From Toxonevra muliebris (Eukaryota > Arthropoda > Insecta > Diptera > Pallopteridae), in the NCBI GenBank assembly GCA_963691655.1, contig OY829330.1, forward strand, positions 20,301,224-20,365,223: a stretch of DNA of 64,000 nt, given 5' to 3'. Position numbers and translations under genes: made by a program. Under the pieces are notes generated by a model that searched no databases, was not told the DNA's origin, and saw only the letters and a program-made list of their open reading frames with translations. Shown piece by piece: positions 12,692 to 22,156 of this stretch (the first letter of the stretch is position 1; each line of letters begins with the position of its first letter).

Positions 12692-14018
12692 AATGTCAAG
12701 AAAAGAGAATATAGCATCTATTCTAGATGCTTGTATATTTAATTGTTTTTGGAAATTAATAATTTGGTTCGTTAAATTCTGCATAGTGATTTTAAGATCT
12801 TGTAAAAATGAATTAGTTGAAATATTATTAGTATTTTTTACATCATTATCATTAAGATTTGTTGTATTAGAATGATCCTCTTTTCTTAACATATTTGCAA
12901 AGCTTATATTAGGGTTTACATTAGAAAATTTATTGCTTTTGTTTTGTGATAATGCTTGTTTTTTGGTTCTAATTTTTTGCTGTAGTTCCTTATATTTTTC
13001 GCATCCCTTGTATGAAGCTGGATGACCATATTTATTGCACAAAACTCAAAACAGTTGATTTCTCTCAGTTTCTGATACAGTAGACATAGAGCATTCTCCT
13101 CTATCATGTATTTGGTTGCATTTTACACATCGAGGTTGTAGGAAACAGTTTGATGCGCTATGGAAGAAGCCTTGACACTTTCTGCATTGAGAAATCTCTG
13201 GTTTTTTAAGTGGTTCCCATTGCACGCAACGATAAAGCAATCCTTTAATCGATTTGAGTTGGTTAACGTTGCTATCAGCACTTACTTAGATTAAAAAGAT
13301 TGGCAGATTGTGGCCATCTTTGATAGACTTTTTTGTAGTGAATTGGCTCACTTTAATAAATTTCAAACTTTCGCTTTCATATTTACGAAGCGCATTATAT
13401 ATATCATTACTATCAGTACTTGCACTCAGGCCTTTTAGTAGAAAAGTTTTTGTTTTTGTACTTTTCGGAGTAAAAGTAAAAAATTTTGCTTTTGTTTTTT
13501 GTAAATAATTCTTTACTCGATTAAAATTCTCTATCGAATTTAGATATAATGATAGTTTTTTATTAAATTTATTATTATATTCTTTGATTTTGAATTCATT
13601 AATTTTTAAGCCATTCTTAATGAAATCTATAAGTTCATTTGGATCTATGTCAAAAATGTTAATGGGTGGTATTTTTATATTTTTGCTTTGATTATTATTA
13701 ACTGTATTTTCATTATTCTCTCTTAATGTAGAATTTTTTTGATTTGTCTTCGAGACACTTTTGGTTTGCAGATCTGTCACATTTGTTGTTTGTGTTTTAT
13801 CACAATGCATTTGCACGTGTTTTTCAAATTTGCTTAAGCATTCTTTTTCGCACTCAAAATCTGCTTCAGTGTCAAGCACTGCAAAATAATTGTTTTTCAA
13901 ATATTTAGATATAGAGCCATTCTCCATATTATGGTTTTTTCTTTTTCTTTCATTATCTTTCCCCTTAGTGGAGACACTTGAAAATGAACATGAGCTTTGA
14001 GCATCTAGTTCACTCATT
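12689..14018 (-). pseudogene. LINE A ORF1: gag-like RNA-binding protein with zinc knuckles, two in-frame stops
   Basis: One frame runs from a methionine near 14018 (MSELDAQ) to the TAA at 12689-12691, broken by TAA at 13286-13288 and TGA at 13046-13048. The N-terminal half is Asn/Lys-rich and polar. The middle resembles the PRE_C2HC-type region found before the knuckles in Jockey-like ORF1 proteins. Three zinc knuckles follow: CRKCQGFFHSASNC (CX2CX4HX4C), CVKCNQIHDRGEC, and a third that keeps CNKYGHPASYKGC. The TGA falls where the first cysteine of the third knuckle should be, consistent with TGT or TGC to TGA. The extreme C-terminus looks helical (ITMQNLTNQIINFQ). ORF1 proteins of this kind coat LINE RNA. 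An upstream extension to 14140 would need a non-ATG start. Confidence 0.85.
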
Positions 14019-14164
14019 TTATATAAGATTAAATTGTTTTTTTTTTTTAAGTTTTTGTTTGCCTTTTTGTCTTTAGACGAAATGTTTAAATAAACACCAT
14101 ACGTAAAATTTATGCGAAAATATATATAACCCGTAAGCACAGAGATTATTATAGAATTTCACGA

Positions 14165-15100
14165 TACGTCTGTCACTCATGACGGCCACAATCGGACTCA
14201 CCTTATAAAGTCTTATGGCTTTATAAGGCTATGATTCGACCCATCATCACCTATGCATCCATAGTCTGGTAGACTTAATGTTGACAGCGTTAGGAAAGCT
14301 CTTGCCAGACTTCAAAGGACTGTGGCCATTTGTTGTACGTGAGCTTTTCCTACAACACTTGGCCCATCCTTGGATGCATTGCTCAACTTATCACCCCTTG
14401 ATATTTTTGCTAAAGGAGAGCCATTTGTAGGCTTAAACGTTGGTATGACACTTGCTGAGATATTGGTGACATTGTTGAAGGTACTGATATGGACCTAACA
14501 GTTCTATCAATGCCATCCGATTTTAAAACAGCGCTATACAATAAAAATTCCAGAGGCCCAAACTTGGTTGTTGCCGGGACCTGGGCCGGGAGTTGATTGT
14601 AAGCGTATTTTCACTAACGGCTCCAGAACAGAATTCGGTTCGGGTTCTGGAGTCTTCATTGAAAATTATGGAGTGCAACTGCACTTCTCCCTTGGGTTGT
14701 ATGTTTCTGTTTTTCAAGCAGAAATTTTTGCAATCATCAAGACAATGGACCATGTTATTGATATTGGTTGGAAAGAAAGGAGTATCTGTGTATTTAGTGA
14801 CAGTCAGGCTGCGCTTAAATCCTTGCTTAATACTCTAACCACATCTAAACTGGTTATGCATTGTAAATCCAGGCTTGATTGTGTTGGAAAACACAATAGC
14901 CTGCTGTTGATATGCCAGCTTTCCCCGCTTTCTGCCAGATCAGAGTAAGCATATTTGGTACTGGAGTGTTGGGAGACGAACACCTGAGCTCTCTAACACA
15001 GCAGGATCTGCTACGCACAGGTTATAGTACAATGGACGTAAAACTTGTCTGAATGCCGTATTCTTGAATACTTCTTTTGTCTGTTCCAACAAAAAAAAAA
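14165..15100 (+). mobile_element. LINE B fragment 1: RT C-terminus and RNase H of a LOA/I-like LINE
   Basis: In broken frames the plus strand reads as the end of a reverse transcriptase (MIRPIITYASIVW near 14240-14275, then a conserved KALARLQRTVAICC phrase). An RNase H domain follows. The same order occurs in the LOA-like LINE at 50.5-52 kb. The piece ends near an A-rich run at 15089-15104. It has no EN or catalytic RT block, so it is a 5'-truncated or fragmented copy. Confidence 0.7.
14541..14948 (+). pseudogene. RNase H domain of LINE B (broken)
   Basis: Recognisable RNase H blocks are the degraded TNGSRTEFGSGSGVF strand (normally TDGS), FQAEIFAI with the catalytic glutamate, and VFSDSQAALKSL with a catalytic aspartate. 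In LINEs this domain removes RNA from the cDNA hybrid. The first catalytic aspartate appears as asparagine (TNGS). The frame is lost after about 14940. No intact start belongs to it. Confidence 0.75.
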
Positions 15101-15104
15101 AAAA

Positions 15105-15815
15105 AGAAGATAGTCAGGCTGCAATAAAATCCCTCCAATGTCCAGCTAATAACTCTAAAGTTGTCTCTTAACGAGACGATCTGCATTGTGCCTGGGCGAC
15201 ATTGAGGAAATTTGTAAGGCTGATGACCTCGCCAGACTTGGTACGACACTCAGCGCAATTCACTTATCCTTGGTAACGTAGGTATACCACTTGCCACGTG
15301 TAAACTTCTAATTAAAGATCATTACTCCCACATCGCGAAGAGTAGGTGGATAATGGAATCAACTTGCGCTATCGCCAGACAGTTTTGGCCAATGCCTGAC
15401 CATGAACGCACTAAAGCGCTCATTAATCTGGACCGTGTCTACATAAGTAGGGTAGTTCCTATTCTAACCGGGCACTGCCTCATAGGCAGCCATGCACGTA
15501 GACTAGGTCTTCCTTATAATGACTTCTGCAGAAGCTGTAGAAATGAAGAGGAAGAAGAGACCATTTTCCACTTTATATGTAACTGCCCTGCTTTAGCAGC
15601 ACGCAGACACAAAGCTTTGGGAGCACCCTTCTATGGTAGACTCACAGAACTGGCAACCTCTGACATTAGAGACTTATCACGTTTTATTGCAAGCACAAAT
15701 TGGTTTAATTAGGAAGGGATCAAGAGGTAACACTCCCCCCAAGGGTATCACAATGGACCAATAGGTCTCAGTGAGTTATTTTATGAACAGCCCCAACAAC
15801 CTAACCTAACCTAGG
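15105..15815 (+). mobile_element. LINE B fragment 2: RNase H end, C-terminal zinc motif and 3' tail
   Basis: A second DSQAAIKSLQ block begins just after the A-rich run, so this is either another copy or a rearranged one. It continues through a C-terminal domain to a 3' untranslated region containing GTATCACAATGGACC. It ends with CCAACAACCTAACCTAACCT. That tail is shared with the SINE copies at 30.1 and 40.5 kb. Confidence 0.7.
15353..15712 (+). pseudogene. C-terminal zinc-binding domain of an RNase H LINE
   Basis: A 119-codon open segment carries the terminal cysteine-histidine motif of RNase H LINEs: CRSCRNEEEEETIFHFICNC, that is CX2C, a spacer, then HX3CX1C, followed by PALAARR. Upstream phrases ILTGHCLIGSHA and RLGLPYNDFC are typical of this region. 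It is the intact end of an otherwise broken ORF2. The methionine at 15353 is an internal residue, not a real start. Confidence 0.75.
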
Positions 15816-16319
15816 AAAATTGTGTAAAAATTTCAGAGTGGGATGGGATATAGTTTTCGAGATATTCAAATAATAACAGAACAACTACTACTAAAGTCGC
15901 CTGGCTTCGAGTGGCGCGCACATGAATTTACATACGTTAAAGTGTACTTATTGCCACTTACTATATATCGTTCGCCTACTTTTGTCGTTTGTTTAGTTTA
16001 TATCGTCATTTAAAATCCAAAAAGGCTTAACTAAAAATTTAATTTTTTTCAGGAGGAGCAAAAAACATTATAAAATTAAAAATATTATAAATTTAAAAAG
16101 AATGTAATTGTGTAGGTTTAAGATCACTTAGTTACATATTATTATTAGAGAATATGAAACTGAAACCTAATTGTTCATATTTCATAGTTTGTCTTTTTTC
16201 TTCATTGCTAACTCAACCGTTAAAGATTTGTTTATCAGGCTTATTGTAACGTCCTTTTTGTCGAAATGAGATAAGGTAAATCATACGTCGTTTTGGAACC
16301 CTCCACGGTTGCTCATCAC
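15816..16319. other. AT-rich flank; its end resembles the 483-bp foldback unit
   Basis: No coding content is seen. The last 40 bases, up to the hAT insertion site, resemble part of the 483-bp unit found inside the hAT (shared phrases such as AAATCA..ACG..CGTTT.GGAA and CTCATCA). Confidence 0.5.
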
Positions 16320-16502
16320 CAGTGCTGCCGTTTTGAGAATTTTTACTTTTAAGAGGAGGATTTTGCTTTACAGGGGAGGAATTTTTCAAAATGTCTTACA
16401 AGTTTTCAAATAAATATTACAATACTTAGAATCTAGAATCTTAGATAATTGCAAACAGTTGCACTAATGTATAGAAATTTTATTAGAAAAAAATAAATTT
16501 TT

Positions 16503-18577
16503 TTATTTGAAGTTATATATAAACAGGTTAATGAACAAATGTAGTCATCACAACAACAATGTATATAGAGACGGGCAAATCAGACGGCCGTTTCGGAATC
16601 CGCCACAATTCCTCATCAGTGATCTTAGTGGTAGTTCTTAATCTTTCAATATCCCATATAAGCTACTAATATTTGAAATCATAACCCAGAATTATGGATT
16701 TGATTCCAAATATCTTCACTGAATAGTGATATTGAAAGAAACTACCACTACCGTTCTATACACTTATGTTGTTGTTTTTTTCCCATCGTAGCTAGTCTGC
16801 ATAACAGTTCGTTATTTGAAAGTCTAGTACATGGGAGAGTGTGTGTGTGTGAGAAAATGATTCTAGGTGTCATTTTTTCTGAACGGTCCCCATTCGATCA
16901 GTTCATGATAGTTTTTTAGGAGACTATGAAAATTAAATCTAGAGGTTAATTTTCAAAGTCATGACTTAAGTTCATGTTAATTTCGTTATTTGAAGTTATA
17001 TATAAACAGGTTAATGAACAAATGTAGTCATCACAACAACAATGTATATAGAGACGGGCAAATCAGACGGCCGTTTCGGAATCCGCCACAATTCCTCATC
17101 AGTGATCTTAGTGGTAGTTCTTAATCTTTCAATATCCCATATAAGCTACTAATATTTGAAATCATAACCCAGAATTATGGATTTGATTCCAAATGTCTTC
17201 ACTGAATAGTGATATTGAAAGAAACTACCACTACCGTTCTATACACTTATGTTGTTGTTTTTTTCCCATCGTAGCTAGTCTGCATAACAGTTCGTTATTT
17301 GAAAGTCTAGTACATGGGAGAGTGTGTGTGTGTGAGAAAATGATTCTAGGTGTCATTTTTTCTGAACGGTCCCCATTCGATCAGTTCATGATAGTTTTTT
17401 AGGAGACTATGAAAATTAAATCTAGAGGTTAATTTTCAAAGTCATGACTTAAGTTCATGTTAATTTCGTTATTTGAAGTTATATATAAACAGGTTAATGA
17501 ACAAATGTAGTCATCACAACAACAATGTATATAGAGACGGGCAAATCAGACGGCCGTTTCGGAATCCGCCACAATTCCTCATCAGTGATCTTAGTGGTAG
17601 TTCTTAATCTTTCAATATCCCATATAAGCTACTAATATTTGAAATCATAACCCAGAATTATGGATTTGATTCCAAATATCTTCACTGAATAGTGATATTG
17701 AAAGAAACTACCACTACCGTTCTATACACTTATGTTGTTGTTTTTTTCCCATCGTAGCTAGTCTGCATAACAGTTCGTTATTTGAAAGTCTAGTACATGG
17801 GAGAGTGTGTGTGTGTGAGAAAATGATTCTAGGTGTCATTTTTTCTGAACGGTCCCCATTCGATCAGTTCATGATAGTTTTTTAGGAGACTATGAAAATT
17901 AAATCTAGAGGTTAATTTTCAAAGTCATGACTTAAGTTCATGTTAATTTCGTTATTTGAAGTTATATATAAACAGGTTAATGAACAAATGTAGTCATCAC
18001 AACAACAATGTATATAGAGACGGGCAAATCAGACGGCCGTTTCGGAATCCGCCACAATTCCTCATCAGTGATCTTAGTGGTAGTTCTTAATCTTTCAATA
18101 TCCCATATAAGCTACTAATATTTGAAATCATAACCCAGAATTATGGATTTGATTCCAAATATCTTCACTGAATAGTGATATTGAAAGAAACTACCACTAC
18201 CGTTCTATACACTTATGTTGTTGTTTTTTTCCCATCGTAGCTAGTCTGCATAACAGTTCGTTATTTGAAAGTCTAGTACATGGGAGAGTGTGTGTGTGTG
18301 AGAAAATGATTCTAGGTGTCATTTTTTCTGAACGGTCCCCATTCGATCAGTTCATGATAGTTTTTTAGGAGACTATGAAAATTAAATCTAGAGGTTAATT
18401 TTCAAAGTCATGACTTAAGTTCATGTTAATTTCGTTATTTGAAGTTATATATAAACAGGTTTAATGAACAAATGTAGTCATCACAACAACAATGTATATA
18501 GAGACGGGCAAATCAGACGGCCGTTTCGGAATCCGCCACAATTTCCTCATCAGTGATCTTAGTGGTAGTTCTTAATC
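16503..18577 (+). repeat. Left arm: about 4.3 direct copies of the 483-bp unit
   Basis: The phrase GTTATTTGAAGTTATATA recurs at 16985, 17468, 17951 and 18434, exactly 483 bp apart, and starts partially at 16503. Each unit holds a short GT microsatellite and an internal hairpin formed by GATATTGAAAGAAACTACC and its near complement about 110 bp upstream. The last, partial unit breaks off at CTTAATCT, where the right arm begins with CACACACA. Confidence 0.95.
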
Positions 18578-20467
18578 TCACACACACACACTCTCCCATG
18601 TACTAGACTTTCAAATAACGAACTGTTATGCAGACTAGCTACGATGGGAAAAAAACAACAACATAAGTGTATAGAACGGTAGTGGTAGTTTCTTTCAATA
18701 TCACTATTCAGTGAAGATATTTGGAATCAAATCCATAATTCTGGGTTATAATTTCAAATATTAGTAGCTTATATGGGATATTGAAAGATTAAGAACTACC
18801 ACTAAGATCACTGATGAGGAATTGTGGCGGATTCCGAAACGGCCGTCTGATTTGCCCGTCTCTATATACATTGTTGTTGTGATGACTACATTTGTTCATT
18901 AACCTGTTTATATATAACTTCAAATAACGAAATTAACATGAACTTAAGTCATGACTTTGAAAATTNNNNNNNNNNNNNNNNNNNNNNNNNNNNNNNNNNN
19001 NNNNNNNNNNNNNNNNNNNNNNNNNNNNNNNNNNNNNNNNNNNNNNNNNNNNNNNNNNNNNNNNNNNNNNNNNNNNNNNNNNNNNNNNNNNNNNNNNNNN
19101 NNNNNNNNNNNNNNNNNNNNNNNNNNNNNNNNNNNNNNNNNNNNNNNNNNNNNNNNNNNNNNNNNAGAACGGTAGTGGTAGTTTCTTTCAATATCACTAT
19201 TCAGTGAAGATATTTGGAATCAAATCCATAATTCTGGGTTATGATTTCAAATATTAGTAGCTTATATGGGATATTGAAAGATTAAGAACTACCACTAAGA
19301 TCACTGATGAGGAATTGTGGCGGATTCCGAAACGGCCGTCTGATTTGCCCGTCTCTATATACATTGTTGTTGTGATGACTACATTTGTTCATTAACCTGT
19401 TTATATATAACTTCAAATAACGAAATTAACATGAACTTAAGTCATGACTTTGAAAATTAACCTCTAGATTTAATTTTCATAGTCTCCTAAAAAACTATCA
19501 TGAACTGATCGAATGGGGACCGTTCAGAAAAAATGACACCTAGAATCATTTTCTCACACACACACACTCTCCCATGTACTAGACTTTCAAATAACGAACT
19601 GTTATGCAGACTAGCTACGATGGGAAAAAAACAACAACATAAGTGTATAGAACGGTAGTGGTAGTTTCTTTCAATATCACTATTCAGTGAAGATATTTGG
19701 AATCAAATCCATAATTCTGGGTTATGATTTCAAATATTAGTAGCTTATATGGGATATTGAAAGATTAAGAACTACCACTAAGATCACTGATGAGGAATTG
19801 TGGCGGATTCCGAAACGGCCGTCTGATTTGCCCGTCTCTATATACATTGTTGTTGTGATGACTACATTTGTTCATTAACCTGTTTATATATAACTTCAAA
19901 TAACGAAATTAACATGAACTTAAGTCATGACTTTGAAAATTAACCTCTAGATTTAATTTTCATAGTCTCCTAAAAAACTATCATGAACTGATCGAATGGG
20001 GACCGTTCAGAAAAAATGACACCTAGAATCATTTTCTCACACACACACACTCTCCCATGTACTAGACTTTCAAATAACGAACTGTTATGCAGACTAGCTA
20101 CGATGGGAAAAAAACAACAACATAAGTGTATAGAACGGTAGTGGTAGTTTCTTTCAATATCACTATTCAGTGAAGATATTTGGAATCAAATCCATAATTC
20201 TGGGTTATGATTTCAAATATTAGTAGCTTATATGGGATATTGAAAGATTAAGAACTACCACTAAGATCACTGATGAGGAATTGTGGCGGATTCCGAAACG
20301 GCCGTCTGATTTGCCCGTCTCTATATACATTGTTGTTGTGATGACTACATTTGTTCATTAACCTGTTTATATATAACTTCAAATAACGAAATTAACATGA
20401 ACTTAAGTCATGACTTTGAAAATTAACCTCTAGATTTAATTTTCATAGTCTCCTAAAAAACTATCAT
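18578..20467 (-). repeat. Right arm: inverted copies of the 483-bp unit
   Basis: This is the reverse complement of the left-arm unit, with the CA-repeat landmark at about 18578, 19556 and 20039. It stops at CTATCAT, a different phase of the unit from the start of the left arm, so the two ends of the palindrome are not symmetrical. The arm contains the run of Ns. Confidence 0.93.
18966..19165. other. Assembly gap of 200 Ns
   Basis: Exactly 200 undetermined bases lie inside the right arm. The neighbouring complete unit has about 190 bases between the same landmarks, so the gap is compatible with one missing stretch of unit or with that plus whole extra units. Confidence 0.99.
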
Positions 20468-20744
20468 AAATTTTTTTATTCACAGCTGTTGCAACTTCAG
20501 TCATACTTAAAGCTAAAAAATTTATGAAAATAAAACAAATTCAAATAAAAACCAAATATTCCTTCTTTGGAAACAAACGGTAGTATCAGTAAATAATAAT
20601 AAAAAAAAGCAATAATGATTAAAACACTACAACAAACTTATCTTTTTTCTTCTTAAAATCGGGTAAAAAAGTAGAATGTTATTTGTGGTACTTTGAACCA
20701 GCTTAATCGAAGTTACCTAGAAGGCATCATTTTTTTTTTTTTTT

Positions 20745-21080
20745 TTTTGTAGCTTTTCTTACCAACAATTAACATTGCATTAACAGTTGGAGTCAGCAAG
20801 CAATTTCGTTTTTTGTCTTTAATTAGATTCAATTGAGAAAAAATTATATTTGCCGCTGTACTGCTATGTGGAAAACTTGAAATTGTGCCAATAAAATTTC
20901 TCCAGTTTTGAAAGCATTTTTTCTCTTAAAGCATTCTTTAAATGAAAAATTTCACACCAAAATTCATCCAGTTCCAAATTTAATACATATATATATAAAT
21001 TCATTACTAATTTATTGATATTTATTAAATGTGCAAACTTACTTTTACGTGGTTTTTCTACTATTGATTTCAATTGTCAA
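20745..21080 (-). pseudogene. hAT transposase C-terminal dimerisation domain relic
   Basis: Minus-strand translation in two frames gives LDEFWCEIFHLKNALREKML (from the open segment 21073-20864). After a frame change near 20870 comes FPHSSTAANIIFSQLNLIKD and KKRNCLLTPTVNAML. The PHSSxAxxxIFSQxNLIK.KKRN pattern is the conserved C-terminus of hAT transposases, normally used for dimerisation. The DNA-binding and catalytic parts are missing. This agrees with the hAT ends of the surrounding element. Upstream and downstream sequence within hAT-1 holds no other recognisable domain. Confidence 0.75.
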
Positions 21081-21369
21081 AAATTATAAGCATTAACACA
21101 AACACAAGCAAAAACTTCTAGAAATGGAACACGAACTTTAGAATTTTGACAGTAATCCAGCGATAAATAAAGTAGAGCTAGTCATAGTAACAAATATTTC
21201 ACAGACAGAAACTAAAATAACCCAACAGAACATATTTAGTTTGATTTACGTTTACAACCAAAAATTCAAGAATATGAAATAGGAGGATTTTTTCCGATTG
21301 GTGAGGACAGGAGGATTGAGATCTGAGCGGAGTACGAATACTCCGATCGGAGTACCTTCGGCAGCACTG

Positions 21370-22156
21370 CTCACCACTGATCTTTGTGATGTTACCGAGA
21401 ATTACAAGGGGTTTGTTTTCAAGTATTTTCATTGAACACTTATTTTGTTGAAATATTTACTTAAAAAGATTCAAATAAGTATTTTGTTTCCTTTTTTATT
21501 CAAGTGTGTAAATTTGCTTATTAAATTCATAAACTTGTAGTTAAGGCCTTTTGAATTTCAGTAATAAAACCTTTATTTTTGGGCGTTGAAATAGAAAAAC
21601 ATGTAGTTTGGGCAAGTGCATCATAGTTATTCAAAAAGTCTATTTTGAAAACTTGCATAGTTACTGCTTTTTGGATTTTAGATGACAATGTGTAAAACAG
21701 AAACAAAATTCATAAATTTGTTCATAAACTGGTTCAGAATCGGAAGTAAGTTTAAAGTAAAGTTTTCTGCTATTTATATCTTAACTATAATATATATTCG
21801 TTATCATCGGTCTCTGAGATTTCATGACCTCCATTATCAGAGTTTTTAAGAGTTTTTTCAAAACTCCTTTACGTGATAAAACTATGTATAATAAGCAGCG
21901 AATTTTGAAATTGTACTCAGAAATATCACTGGCACTAATATTGACATTGAAATAAAAAATACGTGTGGTTTAATTGCTTTTGAAGAATGCAGAAAAAATT
22001 TTGGTTGAAATTAAAATTTTAGTTGTGAATCTGGCATGGAACCACCCATATACATTTCATGTTATTACACCTAGTTCAAGACTAACAAGTAATATTTTTC
22101 AAATTATAAATTCAATTATATAATTTTAACCACAAGATCCTGTGGTTTAATTCTTT
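21370..22156. other. AT-rich sequence between hAT-1 and the Jockey copy
   Basis: The first 40 bases, after the target duplication, resemble the 483-bp unit (CTGATCTTTGTGATG versus GTGATCTTAGTGGTA). The rest is AT-rich and shows no gene or repeat I can name. The Jockey 3' untranslated region probably occupies the last 50-90 bases. Confidence 0.5.

Larger units (their letters stand above)
9388..14140 (-). mobile_element. LINE A: near full-length two-ORF non-LTR retrotransposon (Jockey superfamily-like)
   Basis: Reading on the minus strand, an ORF1 nucleic-acid-binding protein is followed by an ORF2 with APE-type endonuclease and reverse transcriptase and no RNase H. This is the layout of Jockey-superfamily LINEs. 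The 3' end is a short tail rich in TGTTATTAACA motifs next to the satellite, and the 5' end lies near 14140. ORF1 has two in-frame stops and ORF2 one frameshift, so the copy is dead as written. The clade is uncertain: the RT block before the FADD box (LQQGTVNSPILFN) differs from the GVPQGS form of the Jockey copies elsewhere in the window. The 265 bp between the satellite and this element hold nothing recognisable. Confidence 0.85.
16503..20467. mobile_element. Foldback-type palindromic element built of 483-bp tandem units
   Basis: Two inverted arms, each made of near-identical direct 483-bp repeats, meet near 18577. A 15-bp sequence ATAAATTTTTTTATT lies at both outer edges (16493-16507 and 20466-20480), consistent with a target-site duplication, although its last bases merge with the arms. 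No open reading frame with a known domain is present. The organisation resembles Drosophila FB or Galileo foldback elements, whose long inverted repeats also contain tandem subrepeats. Relationship by sequence is not claimed. Confidence 0.8.
16320..21369 (-). mobile_element. hAT-1: hAT-superfamily DNA transposon, 5.05 kb including an internal insertion
   Basis: The ends are CAGTGCTGCCG at 16320 and CGGCAGCACTG ending at 21369, a perfect 11-bp terminal inverted repeat with the usual hAT form. Flanking 8-bp duplications are CTCATCAC (16312-16319) and CTCACCAC (21370-21377), seven of eight matching. A degraded hAT transposase C-terminus lies on the minus strand near 20745-21080. About 3.96 kb of the interior is a later foldback insertion, so the original element was near 1.1 kb and already internally deleted. 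Confidence 0.85.

Noticed and set aside
15795..15815. Telomere-like CCTAACCTAACC (TTAGG-type) repeats
   Set aside because: Only two or three units occur, always at the 3' tail of LINE B or the SINE, so they are element tails and not a telomere tract.
18938..19207. Open frames spanning the run of Ns
   Set aside because: They exist only because undetermined bases contain no stops.
16503..20467. CRISPR-like regular repeats
   Set aside because: Units are 483 bp, contiguous and without spacers, in an insect genome. They are tandem repeats of a foldback element.
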